10,065 nucleotides of DNA from Candidatus Omnitrophota bacterium. Its GTDB lineage: Bacteria; Omnitrophota; Gorgyraeia; Tantalellales; Tantalellaceae. This document shows positions 1 to 6,459 of the stretch, one piece after another. The stretch spans positions 1 to 10,065 of the forward strand of contig JAQUNB010000025.1 of NCBI GenBank assembly GCA_028717825.1. Reading direction: 5' to 3'. Numbering within the stretch: the first letter of the stretch is position 1; the number at the start of each line of letters is the position of its first letter. The position numbers and the translations under genes are program-made. The notes beneath the pieces were generated by a model. It did no database searches. It had not been told where the DNA came from and saw only the letters and a list, made by a program, of their open reading frames with translations.

Positions 1-277
1 TCTTCATCGGCACAAGGATATCGCTTCCAACAATTACAACCGGCACCCGCGGCAATATTTGAGTAAAGCTATTTTTTATCAGTTTAAGGAACCGCGGGAC
101 TACGCTTACGACCATAATCTTCTCTATGAGAGTAAAATATTTCCCAATAAGGCGTTTTATCTTCACCGGTTCCAGCTGTTTTCTTTCGGTGCGAATAAAA
201 TATCTTTTGACGATCTTGCCTCGCTCGACGATCGCAAGTGACGTATTGGTGTTACCGATATCGACCAATAGTTCCAT
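1..277 (-). CDS. coaX: Type III pantothenate kinase (CoaX), C-terminal part outside the window
   Basis: CoaX phosphorylates pantothenate using ATP, the first step of coenzyme A synthesis, in the cytoplasm. About 92 residues are visible. They start MELLVDIGNTNTSLAIVE, where DIGNTNT is the phosphate-binding motif of the ASKHA-fold type III kinases. A later VVSVVPR segment and VVIVGSDILVPMK match the family's conserved first-lobe pattern. The gene runs off the left edge, so the catalytic aspartate and dimer residues cannot be checked. The ATG at 275-277 is supported by a GGGGAG ribosome binding site that overlaps the birA stop codon, with only 4 bp between the two genes. Translational coupling with birA is therefore likely. 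A coaX neighbour of birA is common in bacteria, because many BirA-CoaX pairs or fusions exist. Identification is confident despite the truncation. Confidence 0.93.
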   Translation of the reverse strand, partial: MELLVDIGNTNTSLAIVERGKIVKRYFIRTERKQLEPVKIKRLIGKYFTLIEKIMVVSVVPRFLKLIKNSFTQILPRVPVVIVGSDILVPMK

Positions 278-281
278 TTTT

Positions 282-1286
282 TCATCTCCCCTTAGACGCT
301 TTAAGCTTTTCTCTACACAGTGTCACGTCTCCGCTAAAGATCCTATGTTTTTTGCCGTTTTTCCCTTCAACCATAAGAGCGCCCTTCTCATCAATATCTA
401 CCGCTTTTCCTTCAATAACTTTGTTGAGAATATTAACTTTAACATCTTTATCTAAGAGCATGGATAACCGTTTACATTCAGTCCTTAGCGACACAAAACC
501 ATTCAATTTAAACTCGTTATAGTTCTTGTCAAGATGCGACAAAAGACACTTCAAAAAGTTAAGCCTGTCTATATCTCGCCCGGTCTCCACTCTTAGGCTT
601 GTCCCTTCCAACGGCAGTTCTTTTTCTAAGGAATTAATATTAATACCTAACCCGAGGATAAGAAAATCGATCTTATCCGGCTGAGCCTTGATCTCCGCTA
701 AAATACCCGCTATCTTTTTACCGTTCACAAACACATCGTTCGGCCATTTGATCTTTGCGTCAAGATCGAACAATTCGTTGACCGCTTCCGCGACAGCCGC
801 TCCCGCGGCTAAAGATAGAACAGGTAATGTATCGATCTCCGCCCGGGGACGCAGTATAACCGATAAATATATTCCACCCGACTTTGGGGAAAACCATTTT
901 CTACCTAGTCTGCCTTTTCCGGACGTTTGCTCCTCAGCGATCACGATAGCGCCTTCTTCTTCTCCCTTTTCAGCCAGTTCATATGCCTTCGTATTTGTCG
1001 ACCCAAGAACGTCATAATAATGCACATGTTTTTTACCGATCAAGGTACCTTTCAAATGATTTTCCAGCTCATAGCCATACAACTTGTCGGGAAAAGCCCC
1101 TATGTGATATCCTCGGCGAGGCGACGCTTCGATCTGGTACCCCTCTTCTCGCAACATACCTATATATTTCCATACACACGCGCGAGAGATCTCCAGTTCC
1201 CGCGAAATTGCCTCCCCGGAGACAAAATCATCCTTGTCCTTCGTCAGCATGCCGATAATTTTCTTTTTAGCTTCGAATTCTTTCAT
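282..1286 (-). CDS. birA: Bifunctional biotin-[acetyl-CoA-carboxylase] ligase / biotin operon repressor BirA
   Basis: BirA activates biotin with ATP to biotinyl-5'-AMP and transfers it to the biotin carrier domain of carboxylases. Forms with an N-terminal helix-turn-helix can also repress biotin genes. Of 334 residues, about 1-65 form a winged helix (GEAISRELEISRACVWKYI, then a GYQIEASPRRGY wing). The catalytic domain follows, with STNT at 96-99, SGKGRLGRKW at 122-131 (the biotin/AMP loop), KWPNDV at 180-185, KIAGILAE at 191-198 and GLGININ at 212-218. A C-terminal SH3-like domain ends in FSGDVTLC at 317-324. The length is normal for the bifunctional class. The start has no obvious Shine-Dalgarno sequence; the ATG is chosen because it gives the complete winged helix. 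No biotin biosynthesis gene is in the window, so the repressor role is inferred from the domain alone. Confidence 0.96.
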   Translation of the reverse strand: MKEFEAKKKIIGMLTKDKDDFVSGEAISRELEISRACVWKYIGMLREEGYQIEASPRRGYHIGAFPDKLYGYELENHLKGTLIGKKHVHYYDVLGSTNTKAYELAEKGEEEGAIVIAEEQTSGKGRLGRKWFSPKSGGIYLSVILRPRAEIDTLPVLSLAAGAAVAEAVNELFDLDAKIKWPNDVFVNGKKIAGILAEIKAQPDKIDFLILGLGININSLEKELPLEGTSLRVETGRDIDRLNFLKCLLSHLDKNYNEFKLNGFVSLRTECKRLSMLLDKDVKVNILNKVIEGKAVDIDEKGALMVEGKNGKKHRIFSGDVTLCREKLKASKGR

Positions 1287-1542
1287 GTTTTTAAATTAAT
1301 TAGGATATTTCGATGTGAAATTTAGATTATTATAAGCTATAAGGGGCGTAAAATGAAGTAGTTTTCAGTGGAGATAAGTTTGACATAAGCAACAAAACAT
1401 ATTTAAAAATAAAAGTATGCTTTGATATTACCGTTGATAAACACCGCTTAAAACAAGTTGCCACGGCAGTACGCAAACGAACGGATCCCGTTTGTCAGGT
1501 ATTTTCCTGCCTAAAACAGAATCACCGGATAACTCCTTGAGT
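1287..1542. other. 256-bp gene-free interval between the 61-aa ORF and birA
   Basis: No credible coding sequence was found on either strand; the best minus-strand candidates are 11 and 18 codons with no ribosome binding site. The interval contains the possible birA -10, short inverted repeats (AACGG-ATC-CCGTT near 1476-1492 and CAGG-TATTTT-CCTG near 1497-1510) that lack a following T tract, and a plus-strand TTGACA at 1380-1385 with only a weak TTAAAA 17 bp downstream. No rho-independent terminator was recognised for the upstream unit. Confidence 0.5.
1329..1334 (-). promoter_or_regulatory. Possible -10 element for birA-coaX
   Basis: A perfect TATAAT lies on the minus strand about 43 bp before the birA ATG. 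The sequence 17-18 bp upstream (TTCATT) is a poor -35 match. This is therefore a weak, position-based promoter call. No convincing BirA operator palindrome was found around it. Confidence 0.3.
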
Positions 1543-1728
1543 CTAATACACACGACATTTTGTTCTCTGAACGCTCTGGAGCCCCTGCAATTTGCTTTCG
1601 ATGTTAGCCAGTGTAAAACAATACCGCTCTACTATACCGGCGACATTTTCGTCTTTTATATTTTGTGTCCGTATGATCTCCTCCTCAATTAAAGCGTGGA
1701 TAATGTCTATTTCTTTTTCTATTAACAT
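1543..1728 (-). CDS. 61-aa acidic-helix miniprotein, paralogue of the 55-aa protein at 5058-5225
   Basis: I do not recognise this family. The protein starts MLIEKEIDIIHALIEEE, which reads as an amphipathic acidic helix. It continues through a polar linker to a second helix with TLANIESKLQGLQ, and has a short tail containing RTKCRVY. An excellent AAAGGAGG ribosome binding site, preceded by nine A residues, sits 4 bases from the ATG, which strongly supports translation. Aligned without gaps to the protein at 5058-5225, 24 of the first 55 positions are identical, including EKEIDI, LIEEE, TLA, IE and KL-G. It has two cysteines (positions 37 and 57) that its paralogue lacks. It lies 127 bp after the radical SAM gene on the same strand. 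A small helical partner, regulator or modified substrate are all possible; none is shown by the sequence. Confidence 0.8.
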   Translation of the reverse strand: MLIEKEIDIIHALIEEEIIRTQNIKDENVAGIVERYCFTLANIESKLQGLQSVQRTKCRVY

Positions 1729-1774
1729 ATACCCTCCTTTTTTTTTGTTTTCTGCAAGCCTTACATAAACTTAA

Positions 1775-1802
1775 AAAATATCGTTATTTTATAAAGCCTC
1801 AA
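1775..1802 (-). promoter_or_regulatory. Weak candidate promoter for the 61-aa gene
   Basis: On the minus strand, TTGAGG (1797-1802) and TATTTT (1775-1780) are separated by 16 bp and lie about 45 bp before the ATG at 1728. Both hexamers deviate from consensus, and no terminator was seen after the radical SAM gene. The 61-aa gene may therefore be expressed from here, by readthrough, or both. Confidence 0.25.
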
Positions 1803-1855
1803 CTTTTACTTCTGTACCAATTATGCTCATTAATGCCAACTCTTAATTCTTCGTT

Positions 1856-4800
1856 TTATGCATATCGCAGGAATTTTTCCAATCTCCTGTTGAGCCTGTC
1901 AGAGTCATCAATATCAAATATCTCTGCCGGCTTAATATAAAATATAAGCAACGACGGTGTTTCCTGTAATTGACTGATCTTTATATCTATTTCGGGTCTT
2001 TTTCCGGTAAGAATACGATACATGCTCATAAGAGCAAAATCATCACCAGTCAGATACGCCATCCCCGCAGTCATAATCCCTTCAATTTGGATAAATTTGT
2101 CACCTTTAGGTGCCTTGTCCCCTTCTATATCCATGTATAAAACTCTTGCTTTGCTTTCTGATAAACGTTCGATCTGGGTCGAACGAAGTAATGTATATGG
2201 TAAGATCGTAACAACGTTCTCATTATTGCGATTATCGCAAGCGAAATTTACAAGCTTTGCTAGGTCATCAAAAGAAACGCCATATTGCTTATTACGTGTT
2301 GCACCTTCAATATAGGACATTACCGATTCTCGTTGTCCAGGACAAGGCATATATCCCTTCCATATCTTGATCTCATATTTTTTATCTTCATTTCCGCCGC
2401 TTAATAGGCGCATATGATTCATATGGCTAAGTTCCATCTTAACGCATTCCTTAGCGAATGCTGCCTTTGTCTCAAATACTTCTAAGTGAGATAGAGATGT
2501 TTCTTTTTTTTCAAGAGAAAGTCTCATTTTATACACAACAGCAATATTATTTTCGGTTTCTTCTTCAGTCTTGCCCATTAGCATCCCTGACACTTTTAAA
2601 AAACCGATCTTTTCTGACCTCGACAATAGCCCTATCTTTCTAAGCGCATAGATATCGTATCGCGAGATCACCGGATCTGATCTTAAAAGCGCCGAAACAT
2701 CAAAATCATTGAACCCAAACTTACGATATATCCTTAAAAAATCTTCCGCAAAGCTATATTTTTTAGAAGGCTTTCGCATATTATATTCTTCCAACGAAAT
2801 AAAAGGCTGCGTGTCAACGTCCACCCCGAATTGCAGATCTTCAAAAAATTTGGCTAATACCACATTTGTATATTTGTCGAAATCATGGCATCCCGGGCAT
2901 TGATTAGGATCGATATTAAGGCTTTTGCTTCTTTCCACTATTGTCTCAAAAGACATTTCTTCGATATTGCCGATAATAAAATCACTGTTCATGGCCCCGG
3001 GCTCCACAAAATAGCAACAAGGATGAAAGTTCCCATGTGGATCCATCGCGAACTTATACATTAGCGCTCTGCATTTCTTTGGAACTCGCAACGCTCGCGA
3101 ATATTTATCCGAGCGGGCGACCCGGCTAAAAGTTTCTGCCAACACAATAGCGCAATTGCCGTATTTGCCCTGTTGTTTTGACTGTTCGATCTCCTTAACT
3201 ATTGTCTCAAGCTCTTGTAATTGTTCTTTTGTAAATTCAGGAGTGTTCTTTACATAATCATGACTGATATTTATAAAATCTACGCCAAGTTGTTTACCAA
3301 GTTCCAAAAAATCCAAAATTTCTTTGTAATTGTAGGGTGTTGCCACAAATGATATGCCTATGCGCACGGGCAGTTTTTTTTGCCTTTTGATTTCTGTAAG
3401 CTGTTTGACATGTTTGACCGCTTTATCAAAATATTCTTCTCCCTTATCGGTAGAAAGGCCGCTTACAATAGAATATGTTTCAGGAGTAGCGGCATCCAGA
3501 CTGATCCTGATCCTTCGAGCAGAAACGGCCGCACCAATAACTAGATTATCAAGGTTTATTCCGTTTGAAAAAAGTTGAAAATCGAGCCCGATCGCTTGGG
3601 CATAGCTCATGATATCCTTTAGCTGTACATTTAAGACAGGCTCCTTACCCCCAGAAAAGTTCACAATTCGACCACCTGCCTTTTTAATTTTCACAAGCAA
3701 TTCCTGCACTGTGTGAATATCTAAAGGAGTACCGGGAAAATCCTCATACCCCGCCCCCTGATTGAAACAATGCCGGCAATCACGTTGACACACCTTGGAT
3801 AAATGCAAGTCTGTTTCTACTGGGCAAGCCACTTCGCCCTTGATAATATGCTGCACCAGTTGCAGATCATTACATAGGAACATAAGCGTACTAAAGTATT
3901 TAGCATGACTGGAATAATCCAGAAACAGATCATGAAATAACGGCGCTATTTGTATTAGCGCATAAACATCGCATAATGTTTTTTTATCAATATTCAGCTG
4001 TTCACAAAGTTCTCTGGAGTATACACTGGGATCTTTATATAGACTGCATGCGACTTTTGCGACAGACAAGCTAAGAGGCTCAGAAATACTTACACCATGC
4101 GTTTTGTAATACACTTGAATTTGCTCCGCAACTGTATGCCATTGGCCGGGATCAAGCTCTTCAGCATCAAAATAGTTGGCCAAACCTTCCGCGGTTATAG
4201 TCTCTTTAGAGACCTCTTCCGGGACGGAAAAAATATTATCCGCTTCTTCGAGAATTCCATGTTTTAAGGCTTCTTCTATTGCTTGCCACCGCGATCCCGC
4301 ATCCTCCTCGCTGATAAAAAGACCTCGCCTGAAATACTTTTTCTTATTCTCTTCCGAGCTTATTAGAGGACAAATGTTTTTTTGACAATAGGACTCTTCC
4401 GGATTTTGTTTTATTGATTCCCTCGTTGTCGCCGAAAGAAGGTGGTATTTTTCACAAAACAGGATCGCCAACGCTTTTGACACGACAACCGGAACCACAA
4501 GATCTGGATCTTCGGACAATGCATCCTCTGCTCCCTTAGAAAATTTGAATGGACTATTACTTTTGGCTAACTCCTCCATGATCAGATCTTTTATCCCAGA
4601 ATACACGACAGGGTTCTTATATTTCAGTATCCTCACAAAAGTAAAAAAATCGGTCTCAATAGCAGACTTGACCAGATCAAAATCATTAATGTTTTCTGAA
4701 ACCATGAATTTTCCGGCATTTTCGCCCCGTGTAAGTAAATATACCAGATTATAATGGTCATTTAATAATTTACGGTCAAGCTCTGTAGATGGGGAAACAG

Positions 4801-4987
4801 TACGGCTACGGATAAGCGTCGCAAGCATATGCACCTGCGTCTCGACCTGCTGGAATTCTGTCCACACCATGAGTGCCTTTGCTTCATAAATGGGCAAAAT
4901 ATCCAAAAAGATCAAGGCACACATCAAAATAACAGATATGGCTTTTTTAGCGACATAGCTTAAAGATTTGTTAACCAAAATACACAT
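1856..4987 (-). CDS. Large membrane-targeted radical SAM/SPASM-like protein (1043 aa), function unknown
   Basis: This is a radical S-adenosylmethionine enzyme of unknown substrate. Residues about 14-38 form a hydrophobic segment ending in an AKA-like cleavage context, suggesting a signal peptide or membrane anchor. Residues about 45-385 match nothing I recognise. The radical SAM core starts near 386 with the cluster motif CQRDCRHC (C400, C404, C407), followed by FSGGKEP at 444-450, a variant of the usual GGEP, and RISLDAATPETY at 494-505. A SPASM-like auxiliary-cluster region follows, with C639, HGNFHPCC (C657, C658), IGNI at 672-675 and CPGC (C697, C700); it has fewer cysteines than a full SPASM domain. 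About 740-1043 is an unrecognised C-terminal region. The start has no Shine-Dalgarno, but a TAA lies in frame just upstream, so M1 is the earliest possible start. M40, with AAAGG before it, would remove the membrane segment. The gene sits between two paralogous miniproteins, downstream of a LacI-controlled promoter. Confidence 0.88.
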   Translation of the reverse strand: MCILVNKSLSYVAKKAISVILMCALIFLDILPIYEAKALMVWTEFQQVETQVHMLATLIRSRTVSPSTELDRKLLNDHYNLVYLLTRGENAGKFMVSENINDFDLVKSAIETDFFTFVRILKYKNPVVYSGIKDLIMEELAKSNSPFKFSKGAEDALSEDPDLVVPVVVSKALAILFCEKYHLLSATTRESIKQNPEESYCQKNICPLISSEENKKKYFRRGLFISEEDAGSRWQAIEEALKHGILEEADNIFSVPEEVSKETITAEGLANYFDAEELDPGQWHTVAEQIQVYYKTHGVSISEPLSLSVAKVACSLYKDPSVYSRELCEQLNIDKKTLCDVYALIQIAPLFHDLFLDYSSHAKYFSTLMFLCNDLQLVQHIIKGEVACPVETDLHLSKVCQRDCRHCFNQGAGYEDFPGTPLDIHTVQELLVKIKKAGGRIVNFSGGKEPVLNVQLKDIMSYAQAIGLDFQLFSNGINLDNLVIGAAVSARRIRISLDAATPETYSIVSGLSTDKGEEYFDKAVKHVKQLTEIKRQKKLPVRIGISFVATPYNYKEILDFLELGKQLGVDFINISHDYVKNTPEFTKEQLQELETIVKEIEQSKQQGKYGNCAIVLAETFSRVARSDKYSRALRVPKKCRALMYKFAMDPHGNFHPCCYFVEPGAMNSDFIIGNIEEMSFETIVERSKSLNIDPNQCPGCHDFDKYTNVVLAKFFEDLQFGVDVDTQPFISLEEYNMRKPSKKYSFAEDFLRIYRKFGFNDFDVSALLRSDPVISRYDIYALRKIGLLSRSEKIGFLKVSGMLMGKTEEETENNIAVVYKMRLSLEKKETSLSHLEVFETKAAFAKECVKMELSHMNHMRLLSGGNEDKKYEIKIWKGYMPCPGQRESVMSYIEGATRNKQYGVSFDDLAKLVNFACDNRNNENVVTILPYTLLRSTQIERLSESKARVLYMDIEGDKAPKGDKFIQIEGIMTAGMAYLTGDDFALMSMYRILTGKRPEIDIKISQLQETPSLLIFYIKPAEIFDIDDSDRLNRRLEKFLRYA

Positions 4988-5057
4988 TATTTACACTAGC
5001 CATTTTTTTTGAAAAAATCTTATTTTAGAATTATAAACTAACGGGTTTCACGCAATC

Positions 5058-5225
5058 CTATCCTTGCTTTGAATAAGCACCTTTTAATTTTTTTTCAATT
5101 CCGGCCAACGTCCCTTTGTATTTAGCAATTAACTCATGCGCATCACTATCGCCGGAATGTCCGGAATTAGACATCTCTTCTTCTATAAGAGTTACAACAA
5201 TATCGATTTCTTTTTCTGTGAACAT
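5058..5225 (-). CDS. 55-aa acidic-helix miniprotein, first gene of the LacI-controlled unit
   Basis: This small gene was read directly from the minus strand. ATG at 5223-5225 leads to TAG at 5058-5060, giving MFTEKEIDIVVTLIEEE, a Ser/Gly/Asp-rich linker (SGHSGDSD), then a second helix with TLAGIEKKLKG. AAGGAG, preceded by a run of A residues, lies five bases before the ATG. The protein is a full-length paralogue of the 61-aa protein at 1543-1728 (24 of 55 identical), and even the A8/A9-plus-Shine-Dalgarno leaders match. The conserved blocks are the two predicted helices; the linker varies. It is the first gene after the promoter at 5257-5285 and is followed by the radical SAM gene 70 bp later. 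I know no function for it. The options are a binding partner, a small regulator, or a substrate of the radical SAM enzyme, although no leader/core division typical of RiPP precursors is visible. Confidence 0.85.
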   Translation of the reverse strand: MFTEKEIDIVVTLIEEEMSNSGHSGDSDAHELIAKYKGTLAGIEKKLKGAYSKQG

Positions 5226-5256
5226 TTTTACTCCTTTTTTTTAGGTAAATATTTTG

Positions 5257-5285
5257 AGAATATGTAAGCGCTTACATTTTTTCAA
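5257..5285 (-). promoter_or_regulatory. Promoter of the 55-aa / radical SAM unit
   Basis: On the minus strand, TTGAAA (5280-5285) and TATTCT (5257-5262) are separated by exactly 17 bp, and the ATG of the 55-aa gene lies 32 bp beyond the -10. Most of the spacer is the LacI-type palindrome at 5263-5276, so repressor binding should exclude RNA polymerase. The promoter begins only about 16 bp after the lacI stop codon, with no terminator in between. Confidence 0.7.
5263..5276. promoter_or_regulatory. LacI-family operator O1 (perfect palindrome) in the -35/-10 spacer
   Basis: TGTAAGCGCTTACA is a perfect 14-bp palindrome with a central CG step, the form bound by LacI/GalR-family and CcpA-like regulators. 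Near-identical copies occur at 6356-6369 and 6413-6426 around the promoter of the adjacent lacI-family gene. This ties the regulator to this site. Confidence 0.85.
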
Positions 5286-5300
5286 AAAACACTATTTATA

Positions 5301-6314
5301 TCAAAAAGACTCACCTTCGGTCAAATACGCTTTAATAAAAGTGGTCTTGTTTCTCTCTTTGCCGCTTAAAACATCAATCAAGATCTGTGCGGCGATTTCG
5401 CCGATCTTTGAATACGAAAAACCAATAGAATTTACTGCAGGGATGGCATACTTCCGGATAGAAAGCCCATCGAATCCGATTACCCCCACATCTTCCGGAC
5501 ATCTCAGCCCTTTGTATTTTAGATAATTAACGATCCCGACAGCAATTTCATCACTTAAAGCAAAGACACCTACCGGCAGTTTACTTTCTCCCAATATTTT
5601 TTCCAATACGGACTGGCTTGAAGTATAGCTAAGCAACATCTCGATATTTTTTACGGTTACATCCTTTGGCTTTCGTTCATTTAAAAAATCATAAAAACCT
5701 TCTTTGCGCATTTCGGAATGCAAAGAACGTTTAATGTCTGAGACTAGCACTAAATTTCGATATCCCTTTTCAACAAGACTCTTGGCCCCCAAATACCCCG
5801 CCTCTTTATGATCCAACAATATGGCGTATGTATTTTCAGACTTTATCTCAATATCCAGAGTAACGACAGGAAATGAATATTTTTTTATTACATCAAAAGG
5901 AAAATTGAGATGTGAACAATAAGGAGACAAGATGAGACCTGCTGTCTCGTTGTTAAGCAAAATATTGTATATGTCTTCTTCGGTATAGGTATTTTCCACC
6001 GGCAAGATAACCAACGAATATTCGGTGGGCGCGGTAACGCTGTGAATCCCTCTGACCAGATTAGAGAAATACTCATCATAAAAAATAGACCCCACAACCA
6101 TCTGGGAGGAAATAAGGAAAAGATCCGTAAGCTTCCCTTTGGCTAAGCCCCGGGCTTTAATATTGGGTTTATACCCTGTTTCTCTCACGAAATCTAAAAT
6201 TTTTTGCTTTGTTTGACTCTTTACTAAGTGTTCAGTGTGATTGTTGAGGGCCCGTGAAACGGTAGCCGTTGAGAGGTCTAACTCTTTCGCGATATCTTGA
6301 ATCGTCTTTATCAC
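5301..6314 (-). CDS. LacI/GalR-family transcriptional regulator
   Basis: This is a 337-residue DNA-binding repressor of the LacI family, normally a dimer that leaves DNA, or binds it, in response to a small ligand, often a sugar. Residues 3-24 form the helix-turn-helix (TIQDIAKELDLSTATVSRAL). GYKPNIKARGLAKG at 47-60 is the hinge helix, with the DNA-intercalating leucine in ARGLAKG. From about 64 to the end lies a periplasmic-binding-protein-like effector domain, including GVFALSDEIAVGI and DVGVIGFDGL. The start codon is GTG (6312-6314), with GGAG four bases upstream; the HTH begins at once, so no earlier start is needed. Three copies of a matching operator flank and follow the gene, so it probably represses itself and the downstream 55-aa/radical SAM unit. 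No transporter or sugar enzyme is nearby, so the effector cannot be predicted. Confidence 0.95.
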   Translation of the reverse strand: MIKTIQDIAKELDLSTATVSRALNNHTEHLVKSQTKQKILDFVRETGYKPNIKARGLAKGKLTDLFLISSQMVVGSIFYDEYFSNLVRGIHSVTAPTEYSLVILPVENTYTEEDIYNILLNNETAGLILSPYCSHLNFPFDVIKKYSFPVVTLDIEIKSENTYAILLDHKEAGYLGAKSLVEKGYRNLVLVSDIKRSLHSEMRKEGFYDFLNERKPKDVTVKNIEMLLSYTSSQSVLEKILGESKLPVGVFALSDEIAVGIVNYLKYKGLRCPEDVGVIGFDGLSIRKYAIPAVNSIGFSYSKIGEIAAQILIDVLSGKERNKTTFIKAYLTEGESF

Positions 6315-6355
6315 TACACTCCGGATAAGATAATTTTTTGATAAGATAACGTTTT

Positions 6356-6369
6356 TGTAAGCGCTTTCA
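6356..6369. promoter_or_regulatory. LacI-family operator O2, just after the lacI transcription start
   Basis: TGTAAGCGCTTTCA differs from the perfect palindrome at 5263-5276 by one base. It lies immediately downstream of the predicted start of the lacI promoter, about 42 bp before the GTG, where bound repressor would block initiation or elongation. Confidence 0.8.
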
Positions 6370-6378
6370 ATAATGATT

Positions 6379-6406
6379 ATTATATTACAAAAGTTAAATA
6401 AGTCAA
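6379..6406 (-). promoter_or_regulatory. Promoter of the LacI-family gene
   Basis: On the minus strand, TTGACT (6401-6406) is followed after 16 bp by a perfect TATAAT (6379-6384). Transcription should start near 6372 and give a leader of about 58 bases. The promoter is bracketed by operators O3 (upstream) and O2 (downstream). Confidence 0.75.
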
Positions 6407-6412
6407 TAAAAA

Positions 6413-6426
6413 TGTAAACGCTTACA
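6413..6426. promoter_or_regulatory. LacI-family operator O3, upstream of the lacI -35 element
   Basis: TGTAAACGCTTACA is one base from the perfect palindrome at 5263-5276. Its centre is 57 bp from that of O2, and the two bracket the whole promoter. This arrangement suits cooperative binding or a small loop in autoregulation. Confidence 0.8.
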
Positions 6427-6459
6427 ACGGGAGGAAAAGTTTAAATACGCATGCGCAAT

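Noticed and set aside
59..522. Plus-strand reading frames opposite coaX and birA
   Set aside because: They lie wholly antisense to confident genes, have no ribosome binding sites and show no protein family features.
1380..1408. Plus-strand TTGACA with a TTAAAA 17 bp downstream, suggesting a promoter or small RNA in the gap before birA
   Set aside because: The -10 is poor, no plus-strand gene or terminator follows, and the sequence downstream is antisense to the 61-aa gene.
1287..1440. Tiny minus-strand ORFs of 11 and 18 codons, one with three cysteines near its start
   Set aside because: No ribosome binding site, no conservation evidence, and lengths expected by chance.
1543..5225. Radical SAM-RiPP cluster with the miniproteins as precursor peptides
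   Set aside because: No leader/core split, no RiPP recognition domain, protease or exporter gene is visible, and both helices are conserved across the full length. Kept only as one option in the findings.
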